Below, one piece after another: positions 18,801 through 26,912 of a stretch of DNA of 64,000 bases (position 1 is its first letter; each line of letters opens with the position of its first letter). This DNA comes from Actinophytocola algeriensis (lineage in GTDB: Bacteria > Actinomycetota > Actinomycetes > Mycobacteriales > Pseudonocardiaceae). The DNA lies in the NCBI RefSeq assembly GCF_014203735.1, contig NZ_JACHJQ010000001.1, forward strand, positions 124,001-188,000, written 5' to 3'. The position numbers and the translations under genes are program-made. The notes beneath the pieces were generated by a model. It was not told where the DNA came from, searched no databases, and saw nothing but the letters and a program-made list of their open reading frames with translations.

Positions 18801-19245
18801 GGTGCTGCGGCTGCAGCCCGCGGCAGGACAGGTGACGCTGCTGTCGCCGGAGCTGGCGCGGCGGGCGGTCACCGGCGGCGAGCCGCCGACGGACCTCGGC
18901 GCGGCGGGCATCGTGCCGGTGGAGGCGGCGCCGCCGTCGGTGGCGGTGCGGGTGTCGGACGGCCCGGCCGGGCGGCTGCTGGTGCTCGCCGCGGAGGAGG
19001 AACCGGGCTGGAAGGCGACGATCGACGGCGAGCCGGTGCCGATCGTCCGCGCGTGGAACCACCTGGTGGCGGTGTCACTGCCGACGAGGTCGGCGGAGGT
19101 GCGGCTGGAACAGCCGACGGCGCTGCGCAGCGTGCTGCTGCTGACCCAGGCGGCGATGGTCTTGTTCACGGTGCTGACGGCGATCCCGAGCCGCCAGGGC
19201 CGTCAGGGCCCGCCCTCGATGATGGTCGGGTCGACGCCGAGGTAG
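15871..19245 (+). CDS. Large GT2 glycosyltransferase with multi-span membrane domain
   Basis: 1124 residues from ATG 15871 (a GTG at 15865 is an alternative). Residues about 10-300 form a family 2 glycosyltransferase domain (VLAVLVCHDGEEWLPTAL, VDTGSVDGTP, the donor motif VLHDDCAPD, then LREDIDFGWRANRA). A Pro/Arg-rich linker leads to a long hydrophobic part (about 480-860) with roughly ten or more membrane helices. A final soluble, probably extracytoplasmic domain of about 230 residues is closed by one more hydrophobic segment. Similar fusions sit beside whiB in other actinomycetes; no defined product is known to me. The 3' end overlaps the convergent Rv3259-like gene by 43 bp. Confidence 0.82.
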   Translation: MPRIGSRGTTPVLRTAPVLAVLVCHDGEEWLPTALSALRASAPRPRHVLAVDTGSVDGTPRLLSDAARGEDRVLDGVLTRDRETGFAAAVQDAVSAAIERWGDPGGWIWVLHDDCAPDPECLATLLTAAEASPSAGVLGPLALDWDDPRLVVEAGLSTDASGHRQTGLGPSEVDWARLGQEIRQSTEVLAVPSAGMLVRRELWERLGGFDAEITLLREDIDFGWRANRADSVVLCVPAARMRHARAVTTGLRRVDAPRASVAAVERAQAVRTFLVNCSLPSFLIGVPRLVLLSLVRALGFGMQRRLVEARAELGAAGFLLSGAAGLLEGRTLRRATVRIRGVHGLFTSRLTRLRNGMRATVAHLVRRRLQADAALGRLPDAVVVPAEAPVAPTHIESIRLPVGPAALPAGATGRMRRPAGLRRPPTAVAVALTVPDAETPYGLRPSPHRRPSPVPRDGSGVRKPDLVLVEVDRARLARQVFLAPPVLLFFGLLAVALYVNWGRLGLDLAGGRLLPVPDLAATWSSYLATWHPVAGGTASPAPAALAIIGGLGALLAPVGGTPAAVAVLLLGSMPLSGLLAYVATRRLPVHRWVRALVAAAYALLPPATAAVAQGRLDVVVAHLLVPPVTAGIVALLGRSRTNSSAWLSTAASSAFGLAVIGAFSPLVHLLLLAYALAGFVVVPGYRGTGKRRVAALFVVVLMPLALLLPWPAVVIQHPGVVVHGLGALVPTPVASLVDLMALNPGGPGAWPVVGLVVAVFAVVGIVVRPRRTAIPGMALAVLGGCAVALVHFMGATPITGGTAMFGWTGAALVVAGWGLLSALLGVCRTGGPVISWVRPAAVLGVLGVLGLAVGAVGAGPAGPLTADAPRLASTLQRELADTGRWVLVLADGDPLEPRMTAGRMPSFGDDDLAPVDDASGIRGLSEVLRADPKVGVAQAAASGVLFVVVPTEAEATQLRESAGDLVAEAPPMSDGRPVLRLQPAAGQVTLLSPELARRAVTGGEPPTDLGAAGIVPVEAAPPSVAVRVSDGPAGRLLVLAAEEEPGWKATIDGEPVPIVRAWNHLVAVSLPTRSAEVRLEQPTALRSVLLLTQAAMVLFTVLTAIPSRQGRQGPPSMMVGSTPR

Positions 19246-19676
19246 TTCGCCACCTGGTCGACGAGGACGTGGTGGACGAGGTCGGCGAGGTCGCCGCCGT
19301 CGCGAGCCCTGGCCTCGAGCGGGCGGCGGAACAGCACGATCCGCGCCTTCGTCGGCATGCCGCGGCGGTCCATGCCGGCCGGGACCAGCCGGGCGAGCGG
19401 CACGCCGGCGTCGGTGAGCGTGCCGTCGGACTCGATGTCCGGGTCGTCACCGCGGACGTCCGGGACGTCGTCGACGGCGATGTCGAGCTTCGTCAGCTCG
19501 GTCCGCCAGCGGGCCTCGATCGGCTCCAGCGCGGCGAGCACGAGCGCGTCGAACCGCTCGGCCCGCGTGGACGCGGCGGGCAGCGTCGAGGGGTACAACG
19601 CCCCGCGCAGCCCGCGGCCGTGACGGTCCCGGTTGGGGCGCCGCCGCCGCTTCAGCCTGCCGCGAGTCGAGGTCAC
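19203..19676 (-). CDS. Rv3259-like zincin-fold protein with degenerate motif
   Basis: 157 residues from the GTG at 19676. It aligns by eye with M. tuberculosis Rv3259: RHGRGLRGALYPSTLP, RAERFDALVLAALEPIE, LDIAVDDVPDV, then ARLVPAGMDRRGMPTKARI and the end DLVHHVLVDQVANYLGVDP. Family members elsewhere have an HExxH zinc motif near the C-terminus; here the site reads HHVLVDQ, with no second His at the expected place, so peptidase activity is doubtful. It is encoded convergently with and overlapping the end of the large GT2 gene, and divergently from the DUF3499 gene. Confidence 0.8.
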   Translation of the reverse strand: MTSTRGRLKRRRRPNRDRHGRGLRGALYPSTLPAASTRAERFDALVLAALEPIEARWRTELTKLDIAVDDVPDVRGDDPDIESDGTLTDAGVPLARLVPAGMDRRGMPTKARIVLFRRPLEARARDGGDLADLVHHVLVDQVANYLGVDPTIIEGGP

Positions 19677-19824
19677 GGAGTCGAGCGTATCGAGAGCGTG
19701 AAGACACGCGGGAGCGGAGGGAGCGAAGCGACCCGTCCAACGCGAAGCGCAGGAGCGAAGCGACCCGATCAAACACGGTGTGGCGAGGGGCCTTTTCCAT
19801 CCGGACGCGCTATCGTCCACCTTC

Positions 19825-20190
19825 GTGCGGAGCGTGCGGAAGTGTTCGCGAACCGGGTGCGGCCACCCGGCAGTGGCGACGCTGACCTACGCGTACGCCG
19901 ACTCGACCGCCGTCGTCGGACCGCTCGCCACCTACTCCGAACCGCACAGCTACGACCTGTGCGAGGAGCACGCGCTGCGCCTCACCGTCCCCCGCGGCTG
20001 GGAGGTCGTCCGCCACGACGGCGAGTTCGCCGTCCCCGAGCCGTCGGTCGACGACCTGACCGCGCTCGCCGAGGCCGTCCGCGAGGCCGGCCGCCCGGAC
20101 CGGCCGATCGAGCCGCCCGAGCCGGAGCGCCAGAACACCGGCGGCCGCCGCGGCCACCTGCGCGTGCTGCCGAACCCGGTCACCGAGTAA
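19825..20190 (+). CDS. DUF3499 protein (Rv3258c-like)
   Basis: 121 residues from GTG 19825. It begins VRSVRKCSRTGCGHPAVATL with YAYADSTAVVGPLATY and PHSYDLCEEHALRLTVPRGW, the strongly conserved DUF3499 core of actinobacteria. Two N-terminal Cys plus the C-x2-H later suggest a small zinc-binding site. The C-terminal third is Pro/Arg/Glu-rich and probably disordered. Function unknown. TATCGT (19811-19816) lies 8 nt before the GTG and there is no Shine-Dalgarno, so the mRNA is probably leaderless. Conserved between the Rv3259-like gene and manB. Confidence 0.85.
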   Translation: MRSVRKCSRTGCGHPAVATLTYAYADSTAVVGPLATYSEPHSYDLCEEHALRLTVPRGWEVVRHDGEFAVPEPSVDDLTALAEAVREAGRPDRPIEPPEPERQNTGGRRGHLRVLPNPVTE

Positions 20191-20270
20191 CGCCGCCGGG
20201 TCCGCCACCCACGGGTGCTGCCCGGTCTTGGATCGACCAGCGGAGCGTGACGGCAGCCAGCTCTCCGCGA

Positions 20271-20293
20271 CTGGTCGCTCGGTACGCGACCAG
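20271..20293 (+). terminator. Hairpin after the DUF3499 gene
   Basis: CTGGTCGC (20271-20278) and GCGACCAG (20286-20293) form a perfect 8-bp stem with a 7-nt loop, followed by CACTTTTG. It lies in the 205-bp gap before manB and is the likely terminator of the DUF3499 transcript. Confidence 0.55.
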
Positions 20294-20395
20294 CACTTTT
20301 GAATTCGGGGAGGCGGGCTGGCAACACCTCACTCCCACATACGGCCGGACCAGTAGGCTCGCCTGAGGCAATCCGCAGACCTCTCGGGAGCACTG

Positions 20396-21751
20396 GTGCG
20401 TGACCTGTCCGGCGTCTTCAAGGCCTACGACATCCGTGGTGTTGTCGGCGAACAGCTCGACGCGGACCTGGTCCGTGACATCGGCGCGGCGTTCGCCCGC
20501 CAGGTGACCGATGCGGGCGGGATCGTGATCGGGCACGACATGCGTGCCTCCTCGCCCGGCCTCGCGAGCGCGTTCGCCGAAGGCGCGACCAGGGAGGGCG
20601 TCGACGTCGTGATGATCGGCCTCGCGTCCACCGACATGCTGTACTTCGCCTCCGGGCACCTGAACCTGCCGGGCGCGATGTTCACCGCGAGCCACAACCC
20701 GGCCAAGTACAACGGGATCAAGCTGTGCCGCGCCGGGGCCGCGCCCGTCGGCCAGGACACCGGGCTGACCGAGATCCAGCGCGAGGTGGAGGCGGAGACG
20801 CCGCCGACGGAGGGCGGGACCGCGGGCAGGCTCGAGACCCGCGACATGCTCACCGAGTACGTCGCGTACCTGCGGGGCCTGGTGGACCTGTCCGCCAGCC
20901 GTCCGCTGAAGGTCGTCGTCGACGCGGGCAACGGCATGGGCGGCCACACCGTGCCCGCCATGTTCGACGGCCTGCCGATCGACGTCGTGCCGATGTACTT
21001 CGAGCTCGACGGCAGCTTCCCCAACCACGAGGCCAACCCGCTGGACCCGAAGAACATCGTCGACCTGCAGGCGAAGGTCCGCGAGGTCGACGCCGACGCG
21101 GGGCTGGCGTTCGACGGGGACGCCGACCGCTGCTTCGTCGTCGACGAGCGGGGTGAGCCGGTGCCGCCGAGCGCGGTGACCGCGCTGGTCGCGGTGCGCG
21201 AGCTGAAGAAGGACCCTGGCGGGGCCGTGATCCACAACCTGATCACGTCCAAGGCGGTGCCGGAGATCGTCGCCGAGCACGGCGGCAAGCCGGTCCGCAC
21301 CCGCGTCGGCCACTCGTTCATCAAGGCCGAGATGGCGAAGACGGACGCGATCTTCGGCGGCGAGCACTCGGCCCACTACTACTTCCGCGACTTCTGGCGC
21401 GCCGACACCGGCATGCTCGCCGCGCTGCACGTGCTCGCCGCGCTCGGTGAGCAGGAGCGGCCGCTGTCCGAGCTGACCGCCGAGTACTCGCGCTACGCCG
21501 CGTCCGGCGAGATCAACTCGACGGTCGATGACCAGGCCGGCCGCATGGCCGCGGTCAAGGAGACGTTCGCGAGCCGTGACGGCGTCACCATCGACGAGCT
21601 GGACGGTCTCACCGTCGAGTTGCCGAGCGGCGGCTGGTTCAACATCCGGCCGTCCAACACCGAGCCGTTGCTGCGCCTGAACATCGAGGCCGTGGACGAG
21701 GCGGCCGTCGCGGCCATCCGCGACGAGGTCCTCGCGATCGTCCGCGCCTGA
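20396..21751 (+). CDS. manB: Phosphomannomutase/phosphoglucomutase
   Basis: 451 residues, four-domain alpha-D-phosphohexomutase. It interconverts mannose-6-P and mannose-1-P (often also glucose phosphates) for GDP-mannose synthesis. The phosphoserine loop is TASHNP (Ser99), the metal-binding loop is LAFDGDADRCFVVDE, the sugar-specificity loop is GGEHSAHYYF and the phosphate loop is RPSNTEPLLRLN. All four are intact. GTG start with GGGAG upstream. It heads the operon manB-Trm112-like-SIS-manA, with very short spacings, the same order as mycobacterial Rv3257c-Rv3255c. Confidence 0.93.
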   Translation: MRDLSGVFKAYDIRGVVGEQLDADLVRDIGAAFARQVTDAGGIVIGHDMRASSPGLASAFAEGATREGVDVVMIGLASTDMLYFASGHLNLPGAMFTASHNPAKYNGIKLCRAGAAPVGQDTGLTEIQREVEAETPPTEGGTAGRLETRDMLTEYVAYLRGLVDLSASRPLKVVVDAGNGMGGHTVPAMFDGLPIDVVPMYFELDGSFPNHEANPLDPKNIVDLQAKVREVDADAGLAFDGDADRCFVVDERGEPVPPSAVTALVAVRELKKDPGGAVIHNLITSKAVPEIVAEHGGKPVRTRVGHSFIKAEMAKTDAIFGGEHSAHYYFRDFWRADTGMLAALHVLAALGEQERPLSELTAEYSRYAASGEINSTVDDQAGRMAAVKETFASRDGVTIDELDGLTVELPSGGWFNIRPSNTEPLLRLNIEAVDEAAVAAIRDEVLAIVRA

Positions 21752-21763
21752 GGAGGGACCGAC

Positions 21764-21991
21764 ATGGCGGTAGAGCTGGACCCGAGGCTCCTGGAGATCC
21801 TCGCGTGCCCGTCCGACGACCACGCGCCGCTGCGCCCCGGCACGCCGACCGACCCGGAGGCCGACATGCTCACGTGCACGTCGTGCGGCCGCCAGTACCG
21901 GGTCGAGGACGGCATCCCGGTGCTGCTGCTGGACGAGGCGATCGAGCCGGGGGCGGAGGCACCGGACAAGGAAGAGGGCGCCGACACGTGA
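21764..21991 (+). CDS. Trm112-like/UPF0434 zinc-ribbon protein
   Basis: 75 residues. ILACPSDDHAPLRP, then LTCTSCGRQYRVEDGIPVLL gives the family pattern with three visible cysteines (one in LACP and two in the CTSC pair); a fourth ligand may be an Asp. Trm112-like proteins are small activating partners of methyltransferases in archaea and eukaryotes; the bacterial role is not settled. GAGGAGGG precedes the ATG. The stop overlaps the GTG of the SIS gene by 4 nt, so it belongs to the mannose operon. Confidence 0.85.
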   Translation: MAVELDPRLLEILACPSDDHAPLRPGTPTDPEADMLTCTSCGRQYRVEDGIPVLLLDEAIEPGAEAPDKEEGADT

Positions 21992-23088
21992 GTGCCGCTG
22001 TCGACGACACCCTGCTGGACGACACCGGCAGGCTGTCCGACGTCGACGTCGAAGGGCTCCTGCCCGCGGCCGCGCGGGCGGGCGCCCAGGTGCGTGCCAC
22101 GCTCGAGGCGGGTCGCGACGCGGGCATCGCGCGGCTCGCCGGGAACCGGCCGCGCGCGCTCGTGCTGCTCACCCGGCCCGGTCTCGGCCCGCACGCCGCC
22201 AAGCTGCTGATGCTGCTGCTGGGCCGCGCGTGCCCGGTGCCGGTGGTGCTGACCGACACCGCGCCGCCGTGGCTCGGCCCGCTCGACGTCGTGGTGGCGC
22301 ACACCGACGACGCGGGCGACACCGAGCTGGCCGAGTCGATCGCCCGCGCGGGCCGCTACGGCGCGGGGGTCGTGCTGACCGCGCCGGAGGACGGCCCGGT
22401 CGCCGCCGCGGCCGCGGGCAAGGCCGTGCTGATCACGCCGCGGGTGCCGGTGCCACCCGGTTTCGGGTTCCCGCGCGCGCTCGCCGCCGGGCTGCTGGCC
22501 GCCACCACCCTCGAACTGCTGCGCACGGACCTCGACATGGTCGCCGACGAGCTGGACCGCGAGGCCGAGCGCGACCACATGCAGCACGAGTCGTTCGTCA
22601 ACCCGGCCAAGGCGCTCGCGCTGCGGCTGGCCGAGCGCACGCCGTTGCTGTGGGGCCTGGACGACGTGGCGACCGGTGTCGCCTGGTACGCGGCGCAGGT
22701 GCTCGCCACGCACACCGACGTGGTGTGCGACGTGGCCGCCTACCAGCAGGCCGCGAGCCGCACCGCGCTGCACCGGGCCGCCGCGCAGGCCGCGTCGGGC
22801 ACCGACATCTTCGCCGACCCGGACGACCTCGACCCGTCGGCGGCGACGCCGCTGCGGGCGTTCCTGCTGGCCGTCAGCGCGCAGCAGACCGATCCGATGC
22901 GCAGGATGGCCGCCGACATGCTGCCGGACGCGGACCTGATCACCCCCGCCGAGGAGATCACCGCGGACGTGACCGCGTGCGCCGCCGTGCTCGCACTGCG
23001 GTTCGAGATGGCCGCCCTGTACCTGGGGTTCGCGGCGGGCACGATCGGCGGCGCCACCCGCTACGCACCCGCGCGGCCGAGGGAGTGA
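21988..23088 (+). CDS. SIS-domain protein (Rv3256c-like)
   Basis: 366 residues from GTG 21988, which overlaps the Trm112-like stop. The two alpha/beta halves resemble the bifunctional phosphoglucose/phosphomannose isomerase (SIS) fold: PRALVLLTRPGLGPHAAKLL, LDVVVAHTDDAGDTELAES, then ESFVNPAKALALRLAERTPL and LWGLDDVATGVAWYAAQ. The usual Ser/Thr sugar-phosphate motifs are not clear, so catalysis is uncertain. It is always found between manB and manA in actinobacteria, which points to mannose-phosphate metabolism or its control. The next gene starts within a few bases of the stop. Confidence 0.78.
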   Translation: MSAAVDDTLLDDTGRLSDVDVEGLLPAAARAGAQVRATLEAGRDAGIARLAGNRPRALVLLTRPGLGPHAAKLLMLLLGRACPVPVVLTDTAPPWLGPLDVVVAHTDDAGDTELAESIARAGRYGAGVVLTAPEDGPVAAAAAGKAVLITPRVPVPPGFGFPRALAAGLLAATTLELLRTDLDMVADELDREAERDHMQHESFVNPAKALALRLAERTPLLWGLDDVATGVAWYAAQVLATHTDVVCDVAAYQQAASRTALHRAAAQAASGTDIFADPDDLDPSAATPLRAFLLAVSAQQTDPMRRMAADMLPDADLITPAEEITADVTACAAVLALRFEMAALYLGFAAGTIGGATRYAPARPRE

Positions 23089-23090
23089 GC

Positions 23091-24293
23091 GTGGAACTGC
23101 TGGAAAACCCCATCCGGCCCTACGCGTGGGGCTCGCGGACCACCATCGCCGACCTCGTCGGCAGGCCGGTGCCCGCGCCGCACCCGGAGGCCGAGCTGTG
23201 GATGGGCGCCCACCCCGGCGACCCGTCGCGCATCGGGGCGACCCCGCTGGTGGACGTCCTGGCAAGGGACCCGGCCGGTCAGCTGGGCGCGGAGATCGCC
23301 GAGCGCTGGGCGGGCAGGCTGCCGTTCCTGATGAAGGTGCTGGCCGCCGAGGAGCCGCTCAGCCTGCAGGCGCACCCGTCGGCAGAGCAGGCCGCCGAGG
23401 GCTACGCGCGCGAGGAGAGGCAGGGCATCCCCCGCGACGCGGCCACCCGCAACTACCCGGACCCGACGCCCAAGCCCGAACTGCTCTGCGCGCTGACGGA
23501 GTTCCACGCGCTGGCCGGTTTCCGCGACCCGCACCGCACGGTCGAGCTGCTGCGCGCGGTCGAGACGCCGGGCTTGTCGCCGTACGTCGAGCTGCTGGCC
23601 GCGGACCCGAACCGCGAAGGCCTGCGCGCACTGTTCACGACGTGGATCACGCTGCCGCAGCCCGCGATCGACGCGCTGATGCCGGAGCTGCTCGACGAGT
23701 GCGTGCGGCACGTGAAGGACCACGGCCCGTTCGAGCTGGAGTGCCGGACGGCGCTGGAGCTGGGCGAGAGCTACCCGGGCGACGCGGGCGTGCTGGCGGG
23801 GCTGCTGCTGAACCGGCTGGTCCTCGGCCCCGGCGAAGCGATCTTCCTGCCTGCCGGCAACCTGCACGCATACCTGCGCGGCACCGCACTCGAGGTGCTG
23901 GCGAACTCGGACAACGTGCTGCGCGGCGGTCTCACCCCCAAGCACGTCGACGTCCCGGAACTGTTGCGCGTACTGGACTTCAGCTACGGCGACATGACCG
24001 TCACGACCGGCGAGCCGGCGGGCGCCCGCCACGTGTACCGGACGACCGCCGCGGAGTTCGAACTGTCCCGCCTGGAATGGCACGGCGACGCCACCCCGGC
24101 CCGCCTGCCGGGCGGCACCCCACGCATCCTCGCGACACTCGACGGCGAGCTGACCGTGGCGGCCGCGGAGGAGAAGGTCGTCCTGCCGAGGGGCCGCGCG
24201 ATGTGGATCCCGGCGAGCGACCCGGAGGTCACGCTCACCCCGGCGGACACGTGGACGCGTGCCTTCGCCGCCACTCCGGGCCACGCCCGCTGA
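23091..24293 (+). CDS. manA: Mannose-6-phosphate isomerase, class I
   Basis: 400 residues. It interconverts fructose-6-P and mannose-6-P, the entry to GDP-mannose. Cupin zinc site: PLSLQAHPSAEQA and PKPELLCALTEFHALAGFR provide the Gln/His/Glu ligands, and FLPAGNLHAYLRGTALEVL supplies the last His and the active-site Arg neighbourhood. ENPIRPYAWGS is the usual N-terminus. GTG 23091 is chosen because GGGAG lies 5 nt before it; an earlier GTG at 23085 overlaps the SIS stop. Last gene of the manB operon. Confidence 0.92.
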   Translation: MELLENPIRPYAWGSRTTIADLVGRPVPAPHPEAELWMGAHPGDPSRIGATPLVDVLARDPAGQLGAEIAERWAGRLPFLMKVLAAEEPLSLQAHPSAEQAAEGYAREERQGIPRDAATRNYPDPTPKPELLCALTEFHALAGFRDPHRTVELLRAVETPGLSPYVELLAADPNREGLRALFTTWITLPQPAIDALMPELLDECVRHVKDHGPFELECRTALELGESYPGDAGVLAGLLLNRLVLGPGEAIFLPAGNLHAYLRGTALEVLANSDNVLRGGLTPKHVDVPELLRVLDFSYGDMTVTTGEPAGARHVYRTTAAEFELSRLEWHGDATPARLPGGTPRILATLDGELTVAAAEEKVVLPRGRAMWIPASDPEVTLTPADTWTRAFAATPGHAR

Positions 24294-24449
24294 CATCTCA
24301 TTGAGGCGGATTGTCCGTTTCGCGTTGTTTAATCCTATTTGCGCGAAATGACATGCCCGCAATTGTGGGCGGGTGAGACAACACCGCCCATGATTCTCTA
24401 GGCTGCTCTCGGATTTCCGGCAATACCGACATGGCATGAGGAGCGAGCG

Positions 24450-25370
24450 GTGAGCGCAGGGGGCGGTACCAAGGCGATTCTCGCGGCGTTGGTGGCGAAC
24501 GCGGGTATCGCGGTGGCCAAGTTCGTCGGGTTCGCGATCACCGGCGCGTCGTCGATGCTCGCCGAGGCGGTGCACTCGGTCGCGGACACCTCGAACCAGG
24601 GTCTGCTGCTGCTCGGTCAGAAGACGTCGAAGCGCAAGGCCACCAAGGAGCACCCGTTCGGCTTCGGCCGCGACCGGTACTTCTACTCGTTCATCGTCGC
24701 GCTGATGCTGTTCACGCTCGGGGCGGCCTTCGCGTTCTACGAGGGCATCCACAAGCTGCAGCACCCCGAGCCGCTGACCTCGCCGATGGTCGCGGTGGTC
24801 ATCCTGGTGGTCGCGATCGGGCTGGAGATCTACAGCTTCCGCACGGCCATCGTCGAGTCGCGCAAGATCAAGGGCGACGCCAGCTGGTGGGGCTTCATCC
24901 GCCAGTCGCGCACCCCCGAGCTGCCGGTCGTCCTGCTGGAGGACGCGGGCGCGCTGTTCGGCCTGGTGTTCGCGTTGTTCGGCGTCGGCCTCGCGGTCAT
25001 CACCGGCGACCCGGTGTTCGACGCCATCGGCACGCTGATGATCGGTGCGCTGCTCGGTGTGATCGCCATCATCCTGATCATCGAGATGAAGAGCCTGCTG
25101 ATCGGTGAGGGCGCCACGAGCCCCGAGCTGGACCGCATCGAGAAGGCCGTCGTCGCGGGCCGGGTGCAGCGCCTGATCCACATCCGCACCCAGTACATCG
25201 GACCGGACGAGCTGCTGGTCGCGGCGAAGATCGCGCTCGAGCCGGGGCTGTCGCTCGCGGACGTGGCGGCCGAGATCGACGCGGTGGAGAAGCGCATCCG
25301 CGAGGACGTGCCCGCAGCCCGCCTGATCTACCTCGAGCCGGATCTGGACCGCACGCCCGCCAACACCTGA
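24450..25370 (+). CDS. Cation diffusion facilitator family transporter
   Basis: 306 residues. CDF proton/metal antiporters export zinc, iron or manganese. About six membrane helices are visible. SSMLAEAVHSVADTSNQ is helix 2 with a metal-site motif of the HSVAD type, and the helix-5 LLEDAGALFGLVFALFGVG block carries the second pair (E, D). The RKATKEHPFGFGRDRYFY loop is typical. The C-terminal cytosolic domain (IRTQYIGPDELLVAAKI) is ferredoxin-like. GTG start. The 156-bp gap before it is AT-richer than its surroundings, with a TAGGCT that could be a -10 element. The metal cannot be told. Confidence 0.88.
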   Translation: MSAGGGTKAILAALVANAGIAVAKFVGFAITGASSMLAEAVHSVADTSNQGLLLLGQKTSKRKATKEHPFGFGRDRYFYSFIVALMLFTLGAAFAFYEGIHKLQHPEPLTSPMVAVVILVVAIGLEIYSFRTAIVESRKIKGDASWWGFIRQSRTPELPVVLLEDAGALFGLVFALFGVGLAVITGDPVFDAIGTLMIGALLGVIAIILIIEMKSLLIGEGATSPELDRIEKAVVAGRVQRLIHIRTQYIGPDELLVAAKIALEPGLSLADVAAEIDAVEKRIREDVPAARLIYLEPDLDRTPANT

Positions 25371-25427
25371 GCCCGTTCCGGCGTTATCGTCAGCTGGCAT
25401 TGTTGACGTGACGGGGAGGGGTGTGGC

Positions 25428-26912
25428 GTGCCGGGGTCGGGGTTGGCGCGAACCAAGTCGGTCGAGCAATCCATCAAGGACACCGATGAGCCGGGCGCAC
25501 GGCTGAGGAAGAACCTCAGCGCGTGGGACCTGACGGTGTTCGGGGTCGCGGTCGTCATCGGCGCGGGCATCTTCACGCTCACCGCGCGCACCGCGGGTGA
25601 CCTCACAGGTCCGTCGGTGTCGCTCGCGTTCGTGCTGGCGGCGATCGCCTGCGGCCTCGCGGGGTTGTGCTACGCGGAGTTCGCGTCGACGGTGCCGGTC
25701 GCGGGCAGCGCGTACACGTTCTCCTACGCCACGTTCGGCGAGTTCGTCGCGTGGATCATCGGCTGGGACCTGGTGCTGGAGTTCGCGGTCGGCTCGGCCG
25801 CGGTCGCCACCGGCTGGTCGGAGTACCTCAAGACGGTGCTCGCGTACATGTATGGCGACGGGGTGTCGACGTCGTTCGACATCGGCGGCGTGACGGTCAA
25901 CTGGGGCGCGCTGCTGCTGGTGGCCGTGCTGACGGTGCTGCTGGCGGTGGGCACGAAGCTGTCGTCGCGGGTCAGCATGGTGATCACCGGCATCAAGGTC
26001 GCGATCGTGCTGTTCGTGATCATCTTCGGCTTCTTCTTCATCAAGGCGGCGAACTACAGCCCGTACGTGCCACCGGGTGAGACCGGTGGCGACGCCGCGT
26101 CGACCGGCGTCGACCAGACGGTCTTCTCGTGGCTCGCAGGCGGCACCAGCTCGGCGTTCGGCGTGTTCGGGCTCCTGGCCGGCGCGTCGCTGGTGTTCTT
26201 CGCGTTCATCGGCTTCGACGTGGTCGCGACGACGGCCGAGGAGACGAGGAACCCGAAGCGCGCCATCCCGCGCGGCATCCTCGGCTCGCTCGCGATCGTC
26301 ACCGTGCTGTACGTGCTGGTGTCGCTGGTGCTGACGGGCATGGTCAACTACACGGAGCTGGCGAGCGAGGACGGCGAGCACAAGACTCTCGCGACGGCGT
26401 TCGCGCTGAACGACGTGGACTGGGCCGCGAACGTCATCTCGATCGGCGCGCTCGCCGGTCTGACGACGGTCGTGATGGTGCTGATGCTGGGCCAGATCCG
26501 CGTCCTGTTCGCGATGTCCCGCGACGGCCTCCTGCCTCGGGCGCTGTCCCGCACCGGTGAGCGCGGCACCCCGGTCCGCGCGACGATCCTGGTCGGTGGC
26601 CTGGTCGCGGCGGCCGCGACGTTCTTCCCGGCGGGCAAGCTGGAGGAGATGGTGAACGTGGGCACGCTGTTCGCGTTCATCCTGGTGTCGGCGGGGGTGA
26701 TGGTGCTGCGCCGCACGCGTCCTGACCTGGAGCGTTCGTTCAAGGTGCCCGCACTGCCGGTGATCGGTGTGCTGGCGATCCTCGCGTGCCTGTGGCTGAT
26801 GCTGAACCTGACCATCCTGACGTGGGTGCGGTTCTTCGCGTGGATGGCGATCGGGGTCATCGTGTACTTCGTGTACGGCAGGAGGCACTCGTTGCTGGGC
26901 AAGGAGAAGTGA
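25428..26912 (+). CDS. APC-family cationic amino acid permease-like
   Basis: 494 residues with about 12 membrane helices. NLSAWDLTVFGVAVVIGAGI and FTLTARTAGDLTGP are the helix-1 substrate/ion site of the APC superfamily, followed by CYAEFASTVPVAGSAYTFSY (helix 3) and FFAFIGFDVVATTAEETRNP (helix 6). It matches the cationic amino acid transporter branch, and M. tuberculosis has such a permease (Rv3253c) at the same place. GTG start with GGGGAGGGG upstream. The stop overlaps the GTG of the GlmL-like gene by 4 nt, so they are translationally coupled. Substrate not determined. Confidence 0.87.
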   Translation: MPGSGLARTKSVEQSIKDTDEPGARLRKNLSAWDLTVFGVAVVIGAGIFTLTARTAGDLTGPSVSLAFVLAAIACGLAGLCYAEFASTVPVAGSAYTFSYATFGEFVAWIIGWDLVLEFAVGSAAVATGWSEYLKTVLAYMYGDGVSTSFDIGGVTVNWGALLLVAVLTVLLAVGTKLSSRVSMVITGIKVAIVLFVIIFGFFFIKAANYSPYVPPGETGGDAASTGVDQTVFSWLAGGTSSAFGVFGLLAGASLVFFAFIGFDVVATTAEETRNPKRAIPRGILGSLAIVTVLYVLVSLVLTGMVNYTELASEDGEHKTLATAFALNDVDWAANVISIGALAGLTTVVMVLMLGQIRVLFAMSRDGLLPRALSRTGERGTPVRATILVGGLVAAAATFFPAGKLEEMVNVGTLFAFILVSAGVMVLRRTRPDLERSFKVPALPVIGVLAILACLWLMLNLTILTWVRFFAWMAIGVIVYFVYGRRHSLLGKEK

